A stretch of DNA of 64,000 nt. Origin: Sphingopyxis granuli NBRC 100800 (GTDB taxonomy: Bacteria; Pseudomonadota; Alphaproteobacteria; Sphingomonadales; Sphingomonadaceae). Positions 27,959 through 35,627 of the stretch are shown in pieces. The notes below the pieces were generated by a model. That model was not told where the DNA came from. It saw only the letters and a list, made by a program, of their open reading frames with translations, and searched no databases. A program made the position numbers and the translations under genes. The DNA lies in the NCBI RefSeq assembly GCF_001591045.1, contig NZ_BCUA01000005.1:32853-96852 (forward strand), given 5' to 3'. Position 1 is the first letter of the stretch; each line of letters begins with the position of its first letter.

Positions 27959-29155
27959 CTATTCCATCAACGCCAGCAGTTCGTCGCCCGGGACCGGCCC
28001 CGATTTCAGGAAGCCCTGCCACGTCGCCACGCCGATCTCCTTCAGCCGCGCGAGCTGGCTCTCGCTCTCGATCCCCTCGGCAACCACCAGCAGGCCGAGC
28101 GCGCGGGCAAGGTCGACGATCGCGCGCACGACGATGCGGTCGCGGTCGCTGCCGTCGATGGTGCGCGTGAAGCCGGCGTCGATCTTCAGATAGTCGATCG
28201 GCAGCCGCGCGAGCAGCGACAGGCTGGAATAGCCGGTGCCGAAATCGTCGATCGCGATCGCGCAGCCGAGCGAGCGGATCTGCGCGAGTTGCGCCGCCGC
28301 GCTTGTCGGATCGCTGAGCATCGCCTGTTCGGTGAGTTCGAGCGTCAGCCGGTCGGGATCGACGCGCGCCGCCTTGATCATCGCCGCCAGCCGGTCGGCA
28401 AACGCCGGGTCGCCGAGGTCGGCGGCGGTGATGTTGAGCGAGACGCGCAGCTTGCCGAGCGGCTTCGGCCAGCGCGCGACCTCGGCCAGCGCGACGCGGT
28501 GCGCATGTTCGGTCAACTCGCATTCGAGCCGCGCCGCGCGCGCCGCGGTGACGAGCGGCCCGGCGCCGAGCAGGCCGAGGTCGGGATGCCGCCAGCGCAG
28601 CAGCGCCTCGACCCCGACCATCGCGCCGCTCGCGACGTCATATTGCGGCTGATAGAAGATCGCCACCTCGCCGCGCGACAGCGCGGCCTTGACCATCGCG
28701 CCGTCGCGCGCCGACGCCGGCCGCGCGAGCTGCTCGGCCGCCATGCGTAGCTGATCGTCGATCGGCTCGTCGCGCGTGATCAGCGCCGCGGCGATGCGGA
28801 TCGCCAGCCGCCCGTTGGGGTCGCCGACCATCGGCTCGGCGAGCGCGACGTGAAGGGCCCGTTCCTGCGCATGCAGCGCGCCGAGCGACAGTGGCACCGC
28901 CGGTACGATCAGGAAGCGCGGGCCTTCGAGGCGCGCGACGAAGGAGCCGCGGCCGAACTCATCGCTGGCGAAGGTGTCGAGCCGCCGCGCCACCTCTTCG
29001 AGCAGGGCATCGCCCGTTTCGGTGCCCGCGCTGTGATTGATTCGCGCCAGCTGGTCGAGCTGGATCAGGATCACGCCCAGGTCGGCGCCGTGCCGCGCAT
29101 GCAGGTCTTCAAGATGCCGAACGCTTGCCGCGTTCGTGTCGTTCAATCGATTCAT
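27959..29155 (-). CDS. EAL-domain c-di-GMP phosphodiesterase with degenerate GGDEF
   Basis: A 398-residue cytoplasmic protein. The N-terminal GGDEF-like domain has RLEGPRF (75-81) where RLGGDEF is expected, so it cannot be a cyclase. The EAL domain retains the catalytic set: EALLRW (183-188), the NIT Asn (241), ELTE, DDFGTGYSSL (303-312), LKID and AEGIE, with QGF near the end. It should hydrolyse c-di-GMP. No membrane or sensory domain is seen. It is convergent with mfd (four bases between the stops) and divergent from moaA. A PilZ receptor gene lies 7 kb away. Confidence 0.9.
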   Translation of the reverse strand: MNRLNDTNAASVRHLEDLHARHGADLGVILIQLDQLARINHSAGTETGDALLEEVARRLDTFASDEFGRGSFVARLEGPRFLIVPAVPLSLGALHAQERALHVALAEPMVGDPNGRLAIRIAAALITRDEPIDDQLRMAAEQLARPASARDGAMVKAALSRGEVAIFYQPQYDVASGAMVGVEALLRWRHPDLGLLGAGPLVTAARAARLECELTEHAHRVALAEVARWPKPLGKLRVSLNITAADLGDPAFADRLAAMIKAARVDPDRLTLELTEQAMLSDPTSAAAQLAQIRSLGCAIAIDDFGTGYSSLSLLARLPIDYLKIDAGFTRTIDGSDRDRIVVRAIVDLARALGLLVVAEGIESESQLARLKEIGVATWQGFLKSGPVPGDELLALME

Positions 29156-29212
29156 GCCGGCCCCCTAGCAGGCTTTGCTTGCCAATCTCTTCCCATTTGC
29201 ACCACAATAATC

Positions 29213-30223
29213 ATGATGACCGCAAATTCCGCCCCACCTGCCGCGTCGCTGGCCGACGGCCATGGCCGCCGGATCAGCTATCTGCGCCTGTCGGTGACCG
29301 ACCGCTGCGATCTGCGCTGCCATTATTGCATGGCGGAGACGATGACCTTCCTTCCGCGTTCGGCGGTGCTGACGATCGAGGAAATGGGCGATCTCGCGGA
29401 ACGATTCGTCGCGCGCGGCATCCGCCGCATCCGCCTGACCGGCGGCGAACCGCTGGTGCGGCGCGGCATCGACATGCTCGCCGGGCGGCTCGGCGCACTG
29501 GTCGACGACGGCCTCGACGAACTGACCCTCACCACCAACGGCATGCGGCTCGCCGAGCATGCGGCGATGCTCGCAGCGGCGGGCGTGCGCCGCGTCAACG
29601 TCAGCCTCGACACGCTCGATGCGGCGGCCTTTCGCCATATCACCCGCGTCGGCGACCTCGCCGTCGCGCTGCGCGGCATCGCGGCGGCGCGCGCGGCGGG
29701 ACTGTCAGTCAAGATCAACATGGTCGCGCTCGCCGGGCTCAACGAGGACCAGCTCCTCCCGATGCTCGATTTCTGCGCCGCGAACGGCTGCGACCTGACG
29801 CTGATCGAAACGATGCCGCTCGGCGAGGTCGAGGCGGACCGCAGCGCCCATTTCATCCCGCTCCACCGCTTCGTCGCGCCGCTGCGCGCCGAGCGCGCGA
29901 TCTGGCCGGTCGACAAACGCACTGGCGGCCCGGCGCGTTATTTCGCGGTCGAGGACAGCCCGGTGACGCTCGGCCTGATCACGCCGCTGAGCGACAATTT
30001 CTGTGCGACCTGCAACCGCATCCGCCTGACCGTCGAAGGGCGCATCTACATGTGCCTGGGACGCGACGACCATGTCGACCTGCGCGCGGCGCTGCGCGAC
30101 GGCGGGGACGTCGATGGGTTGATCGACACGGCATTGGCTGGCAAACCGCGCGCGCACGATTTTCGTATCGAACGGAAATCGGCGCCGGCGGTCGCGCGTC
30201 ACATGAGTGCAACGGGCGGCTGA
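29213..30223 (+). CDS. moaA: GTP 3',8-cyclase (molybdenum cofactor biosynthesis)
   Basis: A 336-residue radical SAM enzyme that begins molybdopterin synthesis from GTP. The SAM cluster motif is CDLRCHYC (Cys 32, 36, 39). The second cluster is in FCATCNRIRL with a third Cys about 14 residues on (264, 267, 281). RLTGGEPLVRRG and the required C-terminal Gly-Gly (ATGG end) are present. Two adjacent ATGs (29213, 29216) are both possible starts. No other moa genes are in the window; 24 bases separate it from the NAD kinase gene. Confidence 0.95.
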   Translation: MMTANSAPPAASLADGHGRRISYLRLSVTDRCDLRCHYCMAETMTFLPRSAVLTIEEMGDLAERFVARGIRRIRLTGGEPLVRRGIDMLAGRLGALVDDGLDELTLTTNGMRLAEHAAMLAAAGVRRVNVSLDTLDAAAFRHITRVGDLAVALRGIAAARAAGLSVKINMVALAGLNEDQLLPMLDFCAANGCDLTLIETMPLGEVEADRSAHFIPLHRFVAPLRAERAIWPVDKRTGGPARYFAVEDSPVTLGLITPLSDNFCATCNRIRLTVEGRIYMCLGRDDHVDLRAALRDGGDVDGLIDTALAGKPRAHDFRIERKSAPAVARHMSATGG

Positions 30224-30247
30224 CGCGGCGCCCTTCTGGGGGTAGTT

Positions 30248-31018
30248 ATGCAACGCAAGATCGCGCTCGTCGCGTCGAATGCGCCCGCGGGACAGGAGGC
30301 TGAGGCCGAACTGCGTCCGCTCTACGACTTCGTCGATCTCGCCGAGGCCGACCTGCTGATCGCGCTCGGCGGCGACGGCTTCCTGCTCCACATGCTGCAC
30401 CAGCTTCTCGACCAGCGGCGCAGCCTGCCCGTCTTCGGGATGAACCGCGGGACGATCGGCTTCCTGATGAACGAGTTCCGCGTTGAAGGCCTGCTCGAGC
30501 GCATCGCCAGCGCGCGGCCCTTCCTGATCCACCCCCTGTCGGGCGACATCACGACGATCAGCGGCGAACGGCATATCCTGCCCGCGATCAACGAAATTTC
30601 GCTGCTGCGCGAAACGCGCCAGGCGGCGAAGCTGGAGGTGGTGATCAACGAGCGCACGATGCTGGAGGAACTGGCGTGCGACGGCGTCCTCGTCGCGACC
30701 CCCGCGGGTTCGACCGCGTACAATCTGTCCGCCAACGGCCCGATCCTGCCGCTCGAATCGGAAATGCTCGCGCTGACCCCGATCAGCCCCTTCCGCCCGC
30801 GGCGCTGGCGCGGCGCCCTGCTCCCCGAATCGGCGAGCATCCGCTTCAATGTCCGCGAAGCAGCCAAACGCCCGGTCAGCGCCGTCGCCGACCAGCGCGA
30901 GATCCGCGACGTGAAGACCGTCCTCGTCACCACCGACCGGAGCCGGCCGCTGACGCTGCTGTTCGATCCCGATCAGGGGCTCGACGAGCGGATCGCGATG
31001 GAACAATTCATCGTTTGA
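30248..31018 (+). CDS. nadK: NAD kinase
   Basis: A 256-residue ATP-NAD kinase that makes NADP. The catalytic GGDG is at 41-44, followed by FGMNRGTIGFLMNEF and the NAD-binding block CDGVLVATPAGSTAYNLSA. The tail VADQREIRDVKTVLV fits the family. The ATG at 30248 follows a GGGGG run. It lies directly after moaA on the same strand and upstream of a tRNA gene. Confidence 0.95.
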   Translation: MQRKIALVASNAPAGQEAEAELRPLYDFVDLAEADLLIALGGDGFLLHMLHQLLDQRRSLPVFGMNRGTIGFLMNEFRVEGLLERIASARPFLIHPLSGDITTISGERHILPAINEISLLRETRQAAKLEVVINERTMLEELACDGVLVATPAGSTAYNLSANGPILPLESEMLALTPISPFRPRRWRGALLPESASIRFNVREAAKRPVSAVADQREIRDVKTVLVTTDRSRPLTLLFDPDQGLDERIAMEQFIV

Positions 31019-31127
31019 GGCACGCTGGCTCCAGTGCAGGGCCAGCGGTACGAAATATACCGAATCCCCCTTGCAAAATGGCGCGGGCAACGGCAAAGGG
31101 GCCGCCTTGCCCGCCTTGGCGGGCTGC

Positions 31128-31202
31128 TCCTCGGTAGCTCAGCGGTAGAGCAATCGACTGTTAATCGATTGGTCGCAGGTTCGAATCCTGCCCGGGGAGC
31201 CA
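31128..31202 (+). tRNA. tRNA-Asn (GTT), including encoded CCA
   Basis: The sequence folds as a 75-base tRNA: seven-pair acceptor stem (TCCTCGG with CCGGGGA), D arm GCTCAGCGGTAGAGC, anticodon loop CTGTTAA with GTT at 31160-31162, and T arm with GGTTCGAATCC. The 3' CCA is encoded (31200-31202). Confidence 0.97.
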
Positions 31203-31240
31203 TTTCTTTCCACGATGGCAGCGACAGGCTTCGGCGCGTT

Positions 31241-31525
31241 TCAACGGTCGGAGATGGTCTCGTCCTCGATGGCCGCGGCAATCATCCGATCCCATATGGC
31301 GGCGTCGCCGGCGGCGACCATGCGCCCGCTCGGTTCGCGAAGCGTGCGGAGCACCGCAAGCGCGGCATCGGTGTATTCGGGCCAGCTTTCGTCGACCGCC
31401 GCTCCGGCCGACGACATGTCCCCTTCGGCATTGCGGCTGAGCGCATGGCCCGCGAGCACGCGCGCGACCCGTTCGACAGGGGCGGTTTCGGCTGCATCGA
31501 GCAGCGCGTCGCGGCGGTCGGTCAT
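31241..31525 (-). CDS. Small hypothetical protein
   Basis: A 94-residue acidic, Ala-rich, probably helical protein (start MTDRRDALLDAAETAPVERV, end MIAAAIEDETISDR). I recognise no family. The start at 31525 is supported by AGGAG eight bases upstream; the longer open frame to 31630 has no such site. It lies downstream of the tRNA on the opposite strand and diverges from the cold-shock gene. Confidence 0.55.
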   Translation of the reverse strand: MTDRRDALLDAAETAPVERVARVLAGHALSRNAEGDMSSAGAAVDESWPEYTDAALAVLRTLREPSGRMVAAGDAAIWDRMIAAAIEDETISDR

Positions 31526-31795
31526 GATATCATCTCCTGTCGCGGACCAGGCTCCGCTGGCGAGCCTGTCCCTGACGAACGCACGGCGAAGACGGCAGTT
31601 GCCGCGTCCGGGTTTGCCGATCCTTCGCACGCCGGCAGAGCGATACGGGGCGGAAACCGGATGTCGGCCTGAATCGATGAAATCGCGATTCTCAAACGCA
31701 TCGTCATATGAAAAAATCCGGACGAATCCGGCGATCGGACATTAGAAAAGAAAGCGAATTCCGAGTGTCGATCCCGCGGGGATTTTTCGCGAAAC

Positions 31796-31826
31796 TTGAC
31801 TTTTTTCCCCCATCTACCCATATTGT
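31796..31826 (+). promoter_or_regulatory. Probable promoter of the cold-shock gene
   Basis: TTGACT (31796-31801) is followed after 17 bases by CATATT (31819-31824), or after 19 by TATTGT. The spacer is a pyrimidine run. The transcript would begin near 31832. Confidence 0.55.
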
Positions 31827-31829
31827 TCG

Positions 31830-31949
31830 CGCTAACGTCGCCTGCGACGGAAAATTTACGCCCCAGGCGCTGAACTTCCCTTCTCACGCTACCAGCTCCG
31901 CCGGTGCTTTTGCCGGTGGGTATCTTGTTTTCGTGAAAGGAAAACACCC
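31830..31949 (+). promoter_or_regulatory. Long 5' leader of the cold-shock mRNA
   Basis: About 115 untranslated bases precede the start. Near the 3' end CCGCCGG and CCGGTGG (about 31899-31919) can pair around TGCTTTTG, leaving AAAGGAAAAC as the ribosome-binding site. Long structured leaders are typical of cold-regulated csp mRNAs; thermoregulation here is inferred. Confidence 0.45.
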
Positions 31950-32156
31950 ATGCCGATCGGCACCGTCAAATTCTTCAACACCGACAAGGGTTACGGCTTC
32001 ATTTCGAATGAAGACGGCTCGGGCGACAGCTTCGTCCATATCACCGCCGTCGAGCGCGCCGGAATGGCGACCCTGAACAAGGACCAGCGCCTTTCCTACG
32101 AACTGGAAACCGGCCGCAACGGCAAGGTATCGGCCATCAACCTTCAGCAGGCCTGA
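31950..32156 (+). CDS. Cold-shock protein, CspA family
   Basis: A 68-residue single cold-shock domain that binds single-stranded RNA or DNA and melts mRNA structure. RNP1 is KGYGFI (about 13-18) and RNP2 is SFVHI (about 27-31). The start is fixed by AAAGGAAAACACCC and the invariant MPIGTVKFFN. The IF-1-like gene begins three bases after the stop, so the two form an operon. Confidence 0.95.
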   Translation: MPIGTVKFFNTDKGYGFISNEDGSGDSFVHITAVERAGMATLNKDQRLSYELETGRNGKVSAINLQQA

Positions 32157-32159
32157 TCC

Positions 32160-32417
32160 TTGGCGAAAGAAGAGCTTCTGACCTTCGAAGGCGTGATCGA
32201 CGAAATCCTGCCCGACGGCCGTTTCGGCGTCGTGCTCGAAAATGATCACCGCCTTATCGCCTATACCGCTGGCCGGATGCGACGCTTTCGCATCCGGTCG
32301 GTGGTCGGCGACTCGGTCCGCGTCGAAATGACGCCCTACGACCTGACCAAGGGCCGCATCGTCTATCGCGAGCGCGGCCCCGGCGGTCCCGGCGGCGGCG
32401 CGCGCAAGCGCCGCTGA
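32160..32417 (+). CDS. infA: Translation initiation factor IF-1 paralogue
   Basis: An 85-residue S1/OB-fold protein with the IF-1 pattern [20 protein letters not shown] through [19 protein letters not shown]. Standard IF-1 has 72 residues. This one adds a Gly/Arg-rich basic tail ([13 protein letters not shown]) and departs from the usual KMR-N-RI block ([10 protein letters not shown]), so it may be a second, specialised copy. It starts with TTG at 32160, three bases behind the cold-shock stop, implying low or coupled translation. Pairing with a cold-shock gene suggests a role in initiation at low temperature. Confidence 0.85.
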   Translation: MAKEELLTFEGVIDEILPDGRFGVVLENDHRLIAYTAGRMRRFRIRSVVGDSVRVEMTPYDLTKGRIVYRERGPGGPGGGARKRR

Positions 32418-32442
32418 CCTACAGAATAAACAAGAGTAAAGA

Positions 32443-32583
32443 ATGATTTATAACAATATTTTCCCGCGCCTTGCGGGTCTGTCCCTCGCCGGCAAGGCGA
32501 TCGCACCGCGTCCGGCCCCGCGCCGTTCGCCGACGCTGTCGCGCCGCGAGTTGCGGCGACTGATCGCCGACATGGTTGATTGA
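32443..32583 (+). CDS. Small basic protein (46 residues)
   Basis: A 46-codon frame starting MIYNNIFPRLAGLSLAGKAI, then a Pro/Arg-rich linker and SRRELRRLIADMVD. AAGAGTAAAG lies before the ATG. The RREL-RRLI-DMVD end resembles small sphingomonad proteins, but I cannot assign a function. It sits in line between the IF-1 paralogue and the next small gene with short gaps. Confidence 0.5.
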   Translation: MIYNNIFPRLAGLSLAGKAIAPRPAPRRSPTLSRRELRRLIADMVD

Positions 32584-32605
32584 CACACGAACAAGGGAGC
32601 AGACG

Positions 32606-32815
32606 ATGTCCGCCACGATCGATTTCTACCTGACACAGGCCGAGAAATGCGATGTCGATGCGGCCGGCACCAAGCTGGTGCAGGTTCGCGACCGCAGCCT
32701 GCGCGCAGCCGCCGCCTGGCGCGCGATGGCGGACAAGCTGATCCGCGCCGAAACGGCGCGTGCGGAAAAGGAACGGCAGATCGAAGCCGCGCGCAACGCC
32801 GCCAAGGTCGACTGA
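32606..32815 (+). CDS. Small hypothetical helical protein
   Basis: A 69-residue protein (MSATIDFYLTQAEKCDVDAA to EKERQIEAARNAAKVD) predicted as a helical hairpin; the last 30 residues are highly charged. AAGGGAGC lies before the ATG at 32606. The motif FYLTQAEKC resembles small alphaproteobacterial proteins of unknown function. It is the last of four short plus-strand genes starting with the cold-shock gene and is convergent with gabD. Confidence 0.65.
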   Translation: MSATIDFYLTQAEKCDVDAAGTKLVQVRDRSLRAAAAWRAMADKLIRAETARAEKERQIEAARNAAKVD

Positions 32816-32827
32816 GCGCGAGCCGCC

Positions 32828-32844
32828 GTTCCGTTTATCGGAAC
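32828..32844. terminator. Short hairpin between convergent genes
   Basis: GTTCCG-TTTAT-CGGAAC at 32828-32844 forms a six-bp stem between the small plus-strand gene and gabD. There is no T run, so a weak terminator at best. Confidence 0.3.
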
Positions 32845-32860
32845 CGATCATCCCCAGGGG

Positions 32861-34327
32861 TCAGGCCGGGCTCAGGCCCATGCAGACATATTTGATCTCG
32901 AGATAATCGTCGATTCCATAGCGTGACCCCTCGCGCCCGACACCCGATTCCTTGATCCCGCCGAACGGCGCGACCTCGGTGGAGATCAGGCCGGTGTTGA
33001 CCCCTACGATCCCATATTCGAGCGCCTCCGCAACGCGCCAGACGCGCGCGAGGTCGCGCGCATAGAAATAGGCGGCAAGGCCGAAGCGCGTGTCATTTGC
33101 CTGCGCGACGACGTCAGCCTCGTCCTCGAAACGGAAAACCGGCGCCAGCGGGCCGAAGGTTTCCTCCTGCGCAACCGCCATCGCCGCCGTGACCCCGACA
33201 AGCAGCGTCGGTTCGAAAAAGGTGCCGCCGAGCGCCGAGCGCGCGCCGCCGCAGACGACCCGCGCCCCCTTTGCAGTCGCGTCGGCGATATGCCGTTCGA
33301 CCTTTTCGACCGCCGCTTCCTCGATCAGCGGGCCGACCTCGATCCCCGGCACCGCGCCATCGCCGACCTTCAGCGCCCGCACCGCGTCGGCGAGGCGCGC
33401 GACGAACGCGTCATGGATGCCCGCCTGCACATAGAGACGGTTGGCGCAGACGCAGGTCTGCCCGGCGTTGCGGTATTTGGAGGCGATCGCGCCCTTCACC
33501 GCTTCGTCCACATCGGCGTCGTCGAAGACGATGAAAGGGGCGTTGCCGCCGAGTTCGAGACCAAGCTTCTTCACCGTGTCGGCTGACTGGCGATAAAGCA
33601 GCTTGCCGATCTCGGTCGAGCCGGTGAAGGAGAGCTTGCGGACCAGCGGGTTGCCGGTCATCTCTTCGCCGACACCGCGCGCATCGCTGGTCGGGACGAT
33701 CGACAGCAGGCCGGTGGGCAGCCCGGCTTCCTCCGCCAGCACCGCGAGCGCGAGCGCCGACAGCGGCGTCTGCGCCGCCGGCTTGACGACGATGCCGCAG
33801 CCCGCGGCGAGCGCCGGACCGACCTTGCGGGTGATCATCGCGGCGGGGAAGTTCCACGGCGTGATCGCCGCGACGACGCCGACCGGTTGCTTGAGCACGA
33901 GGATGCGCTGGCCGTTCTGGGTCGCGGGGATAACATCGCCATAGACACGCTTCGCTTCCTCCGCGAACCATTCGATGAAGGAGGCCGCATAGGCGATCTC
34001 GCCCCGGCTTTCGGCGAGCGGCTTGCCCTGTTCGGCGGTCATCAGCCGCGCGAGATCCTCCTGATTCGCCATGATCAGATCGAACCAGCGGCGCAGGATC
34101 GCGGCGCGCGCCTTGGCCGGCATCGCCGCCCAGGCGGGCATCGCCGCCGCCGCCGCATCGATCGCGGTGCGCGTATCGGCGGCGGTCGTATCGGCGACCT
34201 CGGCGATCAGCGCCCCGGTCGCGGGGTTGGTGACGGTCAGACGGCGTTCGCCCGCCACCCAGCAGCCGCCGACGAAAGCCTCGGTCCGCAGCAGGTCGCC
34301 GCGCGTCAATGTCCATGCGTTGCTCAT
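32861..34327 (-). CDS. gabD: Succinate-semialdehyde dehydrogenase
   Basis: A 488-residue NAD(P) aldehyde dehydrogenase closest in motifs to GabD, which oxidises succinate semialdehyde to succinate. The catalytic Cys is 292 in GQTCVCANR, where the second Cys three positions on is the redox pair typical of bacterial GabD. The general base Glu is 258 in ELGGNAPF. ITPWNFPAAMITRK is the cofactor site and GREGSRYGIDDYLEIKYVC the typical end. The start overlaps the gabT stop by four bases. Together with gabT it converts 4-aminobutyrate to succinate. Confidence 0.93.
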   Translation of the reverse strand: MSNAWTLTRGDLLRTEAFVGGCWVAGERRLTVTNPATGALIAEVADTTAADTRTAIDAAAAAMPAWAAMPAKARAAILRRWFDLIMANQEDLARLMTAEQGKPLAESRGEIAYAASFIEWFAEEAKRVYGDVIPATQNGQRILVLKQPVGVVAAITPWNFPAAMITRKVGPALAAGCGIVVKPAAQTPLSALALAVLAEEAGLPTGLLSIVPTSDARGVGEEMTGNPLVRKLSFTGSTEIGKLLYRQSADTVKKLGLELGGNAPFIVFDDADVDEAVKGAIASKYRNAGQTCVCANRLYVQAGIHDAFVARLADAVRALKVGDGAVPGIEVGPLIEEAAVEKVERHIADATAKGARVVCGGARSALGGTFFEPTLLVGVTAAMAVAQEETFGPLAPVFRFEDEADVVAQANDTRFGLAAYFYARDLARVWRVAEALEYGIVGVNTGLISTEVAPFGGIKESGVGREGSRYGIDDYLEIKYVCMGLSPA

Positions 34328-35604
34328 AATGCGCTCAATGCCTCTTCCAATATCGCCATGCCTTCGTCGATCACCGCATCGGACGCGGTGAGCGGCATCA
34401 GCAGGCGGATGGTTTCGCCATGGATACCGCAGCTCAGCAGTACAAGCCCCCGCTCCAGCGCGCGCGCCGTCACCCGCTTCGCCGCCGCGCCGTCGGGCTC
34501 GTCGCCGCCGCGCGCCGCGAGCAGGTCGAACGCGACCATCGCCCCGGGGCCGCGGACATGACCGATGGGCAGAAGGTCGTTGCGCGCCGCGAAGGCCTCC
34601 AGCGTGGTCCGCAGCCGGTCGCCGATGGCGTTCGCCCGCGCGATCAGCCCTTCCTCCTCGATCACGTCGAGCACCGCGAGCGCCGCCGCGCAGGCGACGG
34701 GCGACCCCGCATAGGTGCCGCCGAGCCCGCCGGGCTGCGCCGCGTCCATGATGTCGGCGCGACCGATCACCCCCGACAGCGGGAAACCGCCGGCGAGCGA
34801 CTTGGCGACGGTCATCAGGTCGGGCTCGATTCCGCCATGCTCGATCCCGAACATCCGCCCGGTGCGCGCGAAGCCGGTCTGCACCTCGTCGGCGATCAGC
34901 AGGATGCCATGCTCGTCGCAGATACGACGCAGCGCCTGGAGCAGTTCGGGCGGCGCCATGTGGAAGCCGCCCTCGCCCTGCACCGGCTCGACGATGATCG
35001 CGGCGACGCGCGACGGCTCGATGTCGGCGGCGAACAGCAGCGACAGCGCGCGCAGGCTATCCTCGACGCCGACACCGTAGTGCGCGATCGGGAACGGCAG
35101 GTGGAACACCTCGCCCGGCAGCGGGCCGAAGCTGCGCTTGTAGGGCAGCACCTTGCCCGTCATCGCCATGGTGAGCAGCGTGCGGCCGTGGAAGCCCCCG
35201 CCGAAGGCGATCACGCCCGGCCGCCCTGTCGCGGCGCGCGCGATCTTCACCGCATTCTCGACCGCTTCGGCCCCGGTCGTGAACAGGATCGTCTTGGCGG
35301 GCCCCGCGATGGGCGCGAGCGCGTTCAGCCGCTCGCACAGCGCGACATAGGGTTCATAGGCGACGACCTGAAACGCCGTGTGAGTGTAGCGGTCGAGCTG
35401 GTCGCGCACCGCCGCGATCACGCGCGGATGGCAATGCCCGACGTTGAGCACCGCGATGCCGCCGGCAAAGTCGATGTAGCGCGCGCCGTCGGCATCCCAC
35501 AGCTCGGCATTTTCGGCACGCTCCGCGAACAGCGGCGTCGCGGTGGCGACCCCCTGCGGGACGGCGGCGGCACGGCGCGACAAAAGAAGGGCATTCTGGC
35601 TCAT
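34324..35604 (-). CDS. gabT: 4-aminobutyrate aminotransferase
   Basis: A 426-residue class III PLP aminotransferase. The PLP lysine is K268 in TVAKSLAGGFPLSG, the cofactor Asp lies in LLIADEVQTGFARTG, and FTTGAEAVENAVKIAR binds the phosphate. It moves the amino group of 4-aminobutyrate (or a related omega-amino acid) to 2-oxoglutarate. GAGG precedes the ATG at 35604. It overlaps gabD by four bases and lies 23 bases downstream of the MFS gene, last but one in a seven-gene run. Confidence 0.93.
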   Translation of the reverse strand: MSQNALLLSRRAAAVPQGVATATPLFAERAENAELWDADGARYIDFAGGIAVLNVGHCHPRVIAAVRDQLDRYTHTAFQVVAYEPYVALCERLNALAPIAGPAKTILFTTGAEAVENAVKIARAATGRPGVIAFGGGFHGRTLLTMAMTGKVLPYKRSFGPLPGEVFHLPFPIAHYGVGVEDSLRALSLLFAADIEPSRVAAIIVEPVQGEGGFHMAPPELLQALRRICDEHGILLIADEVQTGFARTGRMFGIEHGGIEPDLMTVAKSLAGGFPLSGVIGRADIMDAAQPGGLGGTYAGSPVACAAALAVLDVIEEEGLIARANAIGDRLRTTLEAFAARNDLLPIGHVRGPGAMVAFDLLAARGGDEPDGAAAKRVTARALERGLVLLSCGIHGETIRLLMPLTASDAVIDEGMAILEEALSAL

Positions 35605-35627
35605 CGTTGGACCTCATTGGTTTGGGA

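Larger units (their letters stand above)
31526..31949. other. Intergenic region with cold-shock promoter and leader
   Basis: This 424-base stretch, less GC-rich than its surroundings, holds the upstream region of the small minus-strand gene, a sigma-70-type promoter near 31796-31826 and a leader of roughly 115 bases before the cold-shock gene. No additional gene is seen. Confidence 0.65.

Noticed and set aside
31128..31202. Integration site with prophage at the tRNA-Asn
   Set aside because: No integrase, no direct repeat of the tRNA 3' end and only ordinary small genes follow.
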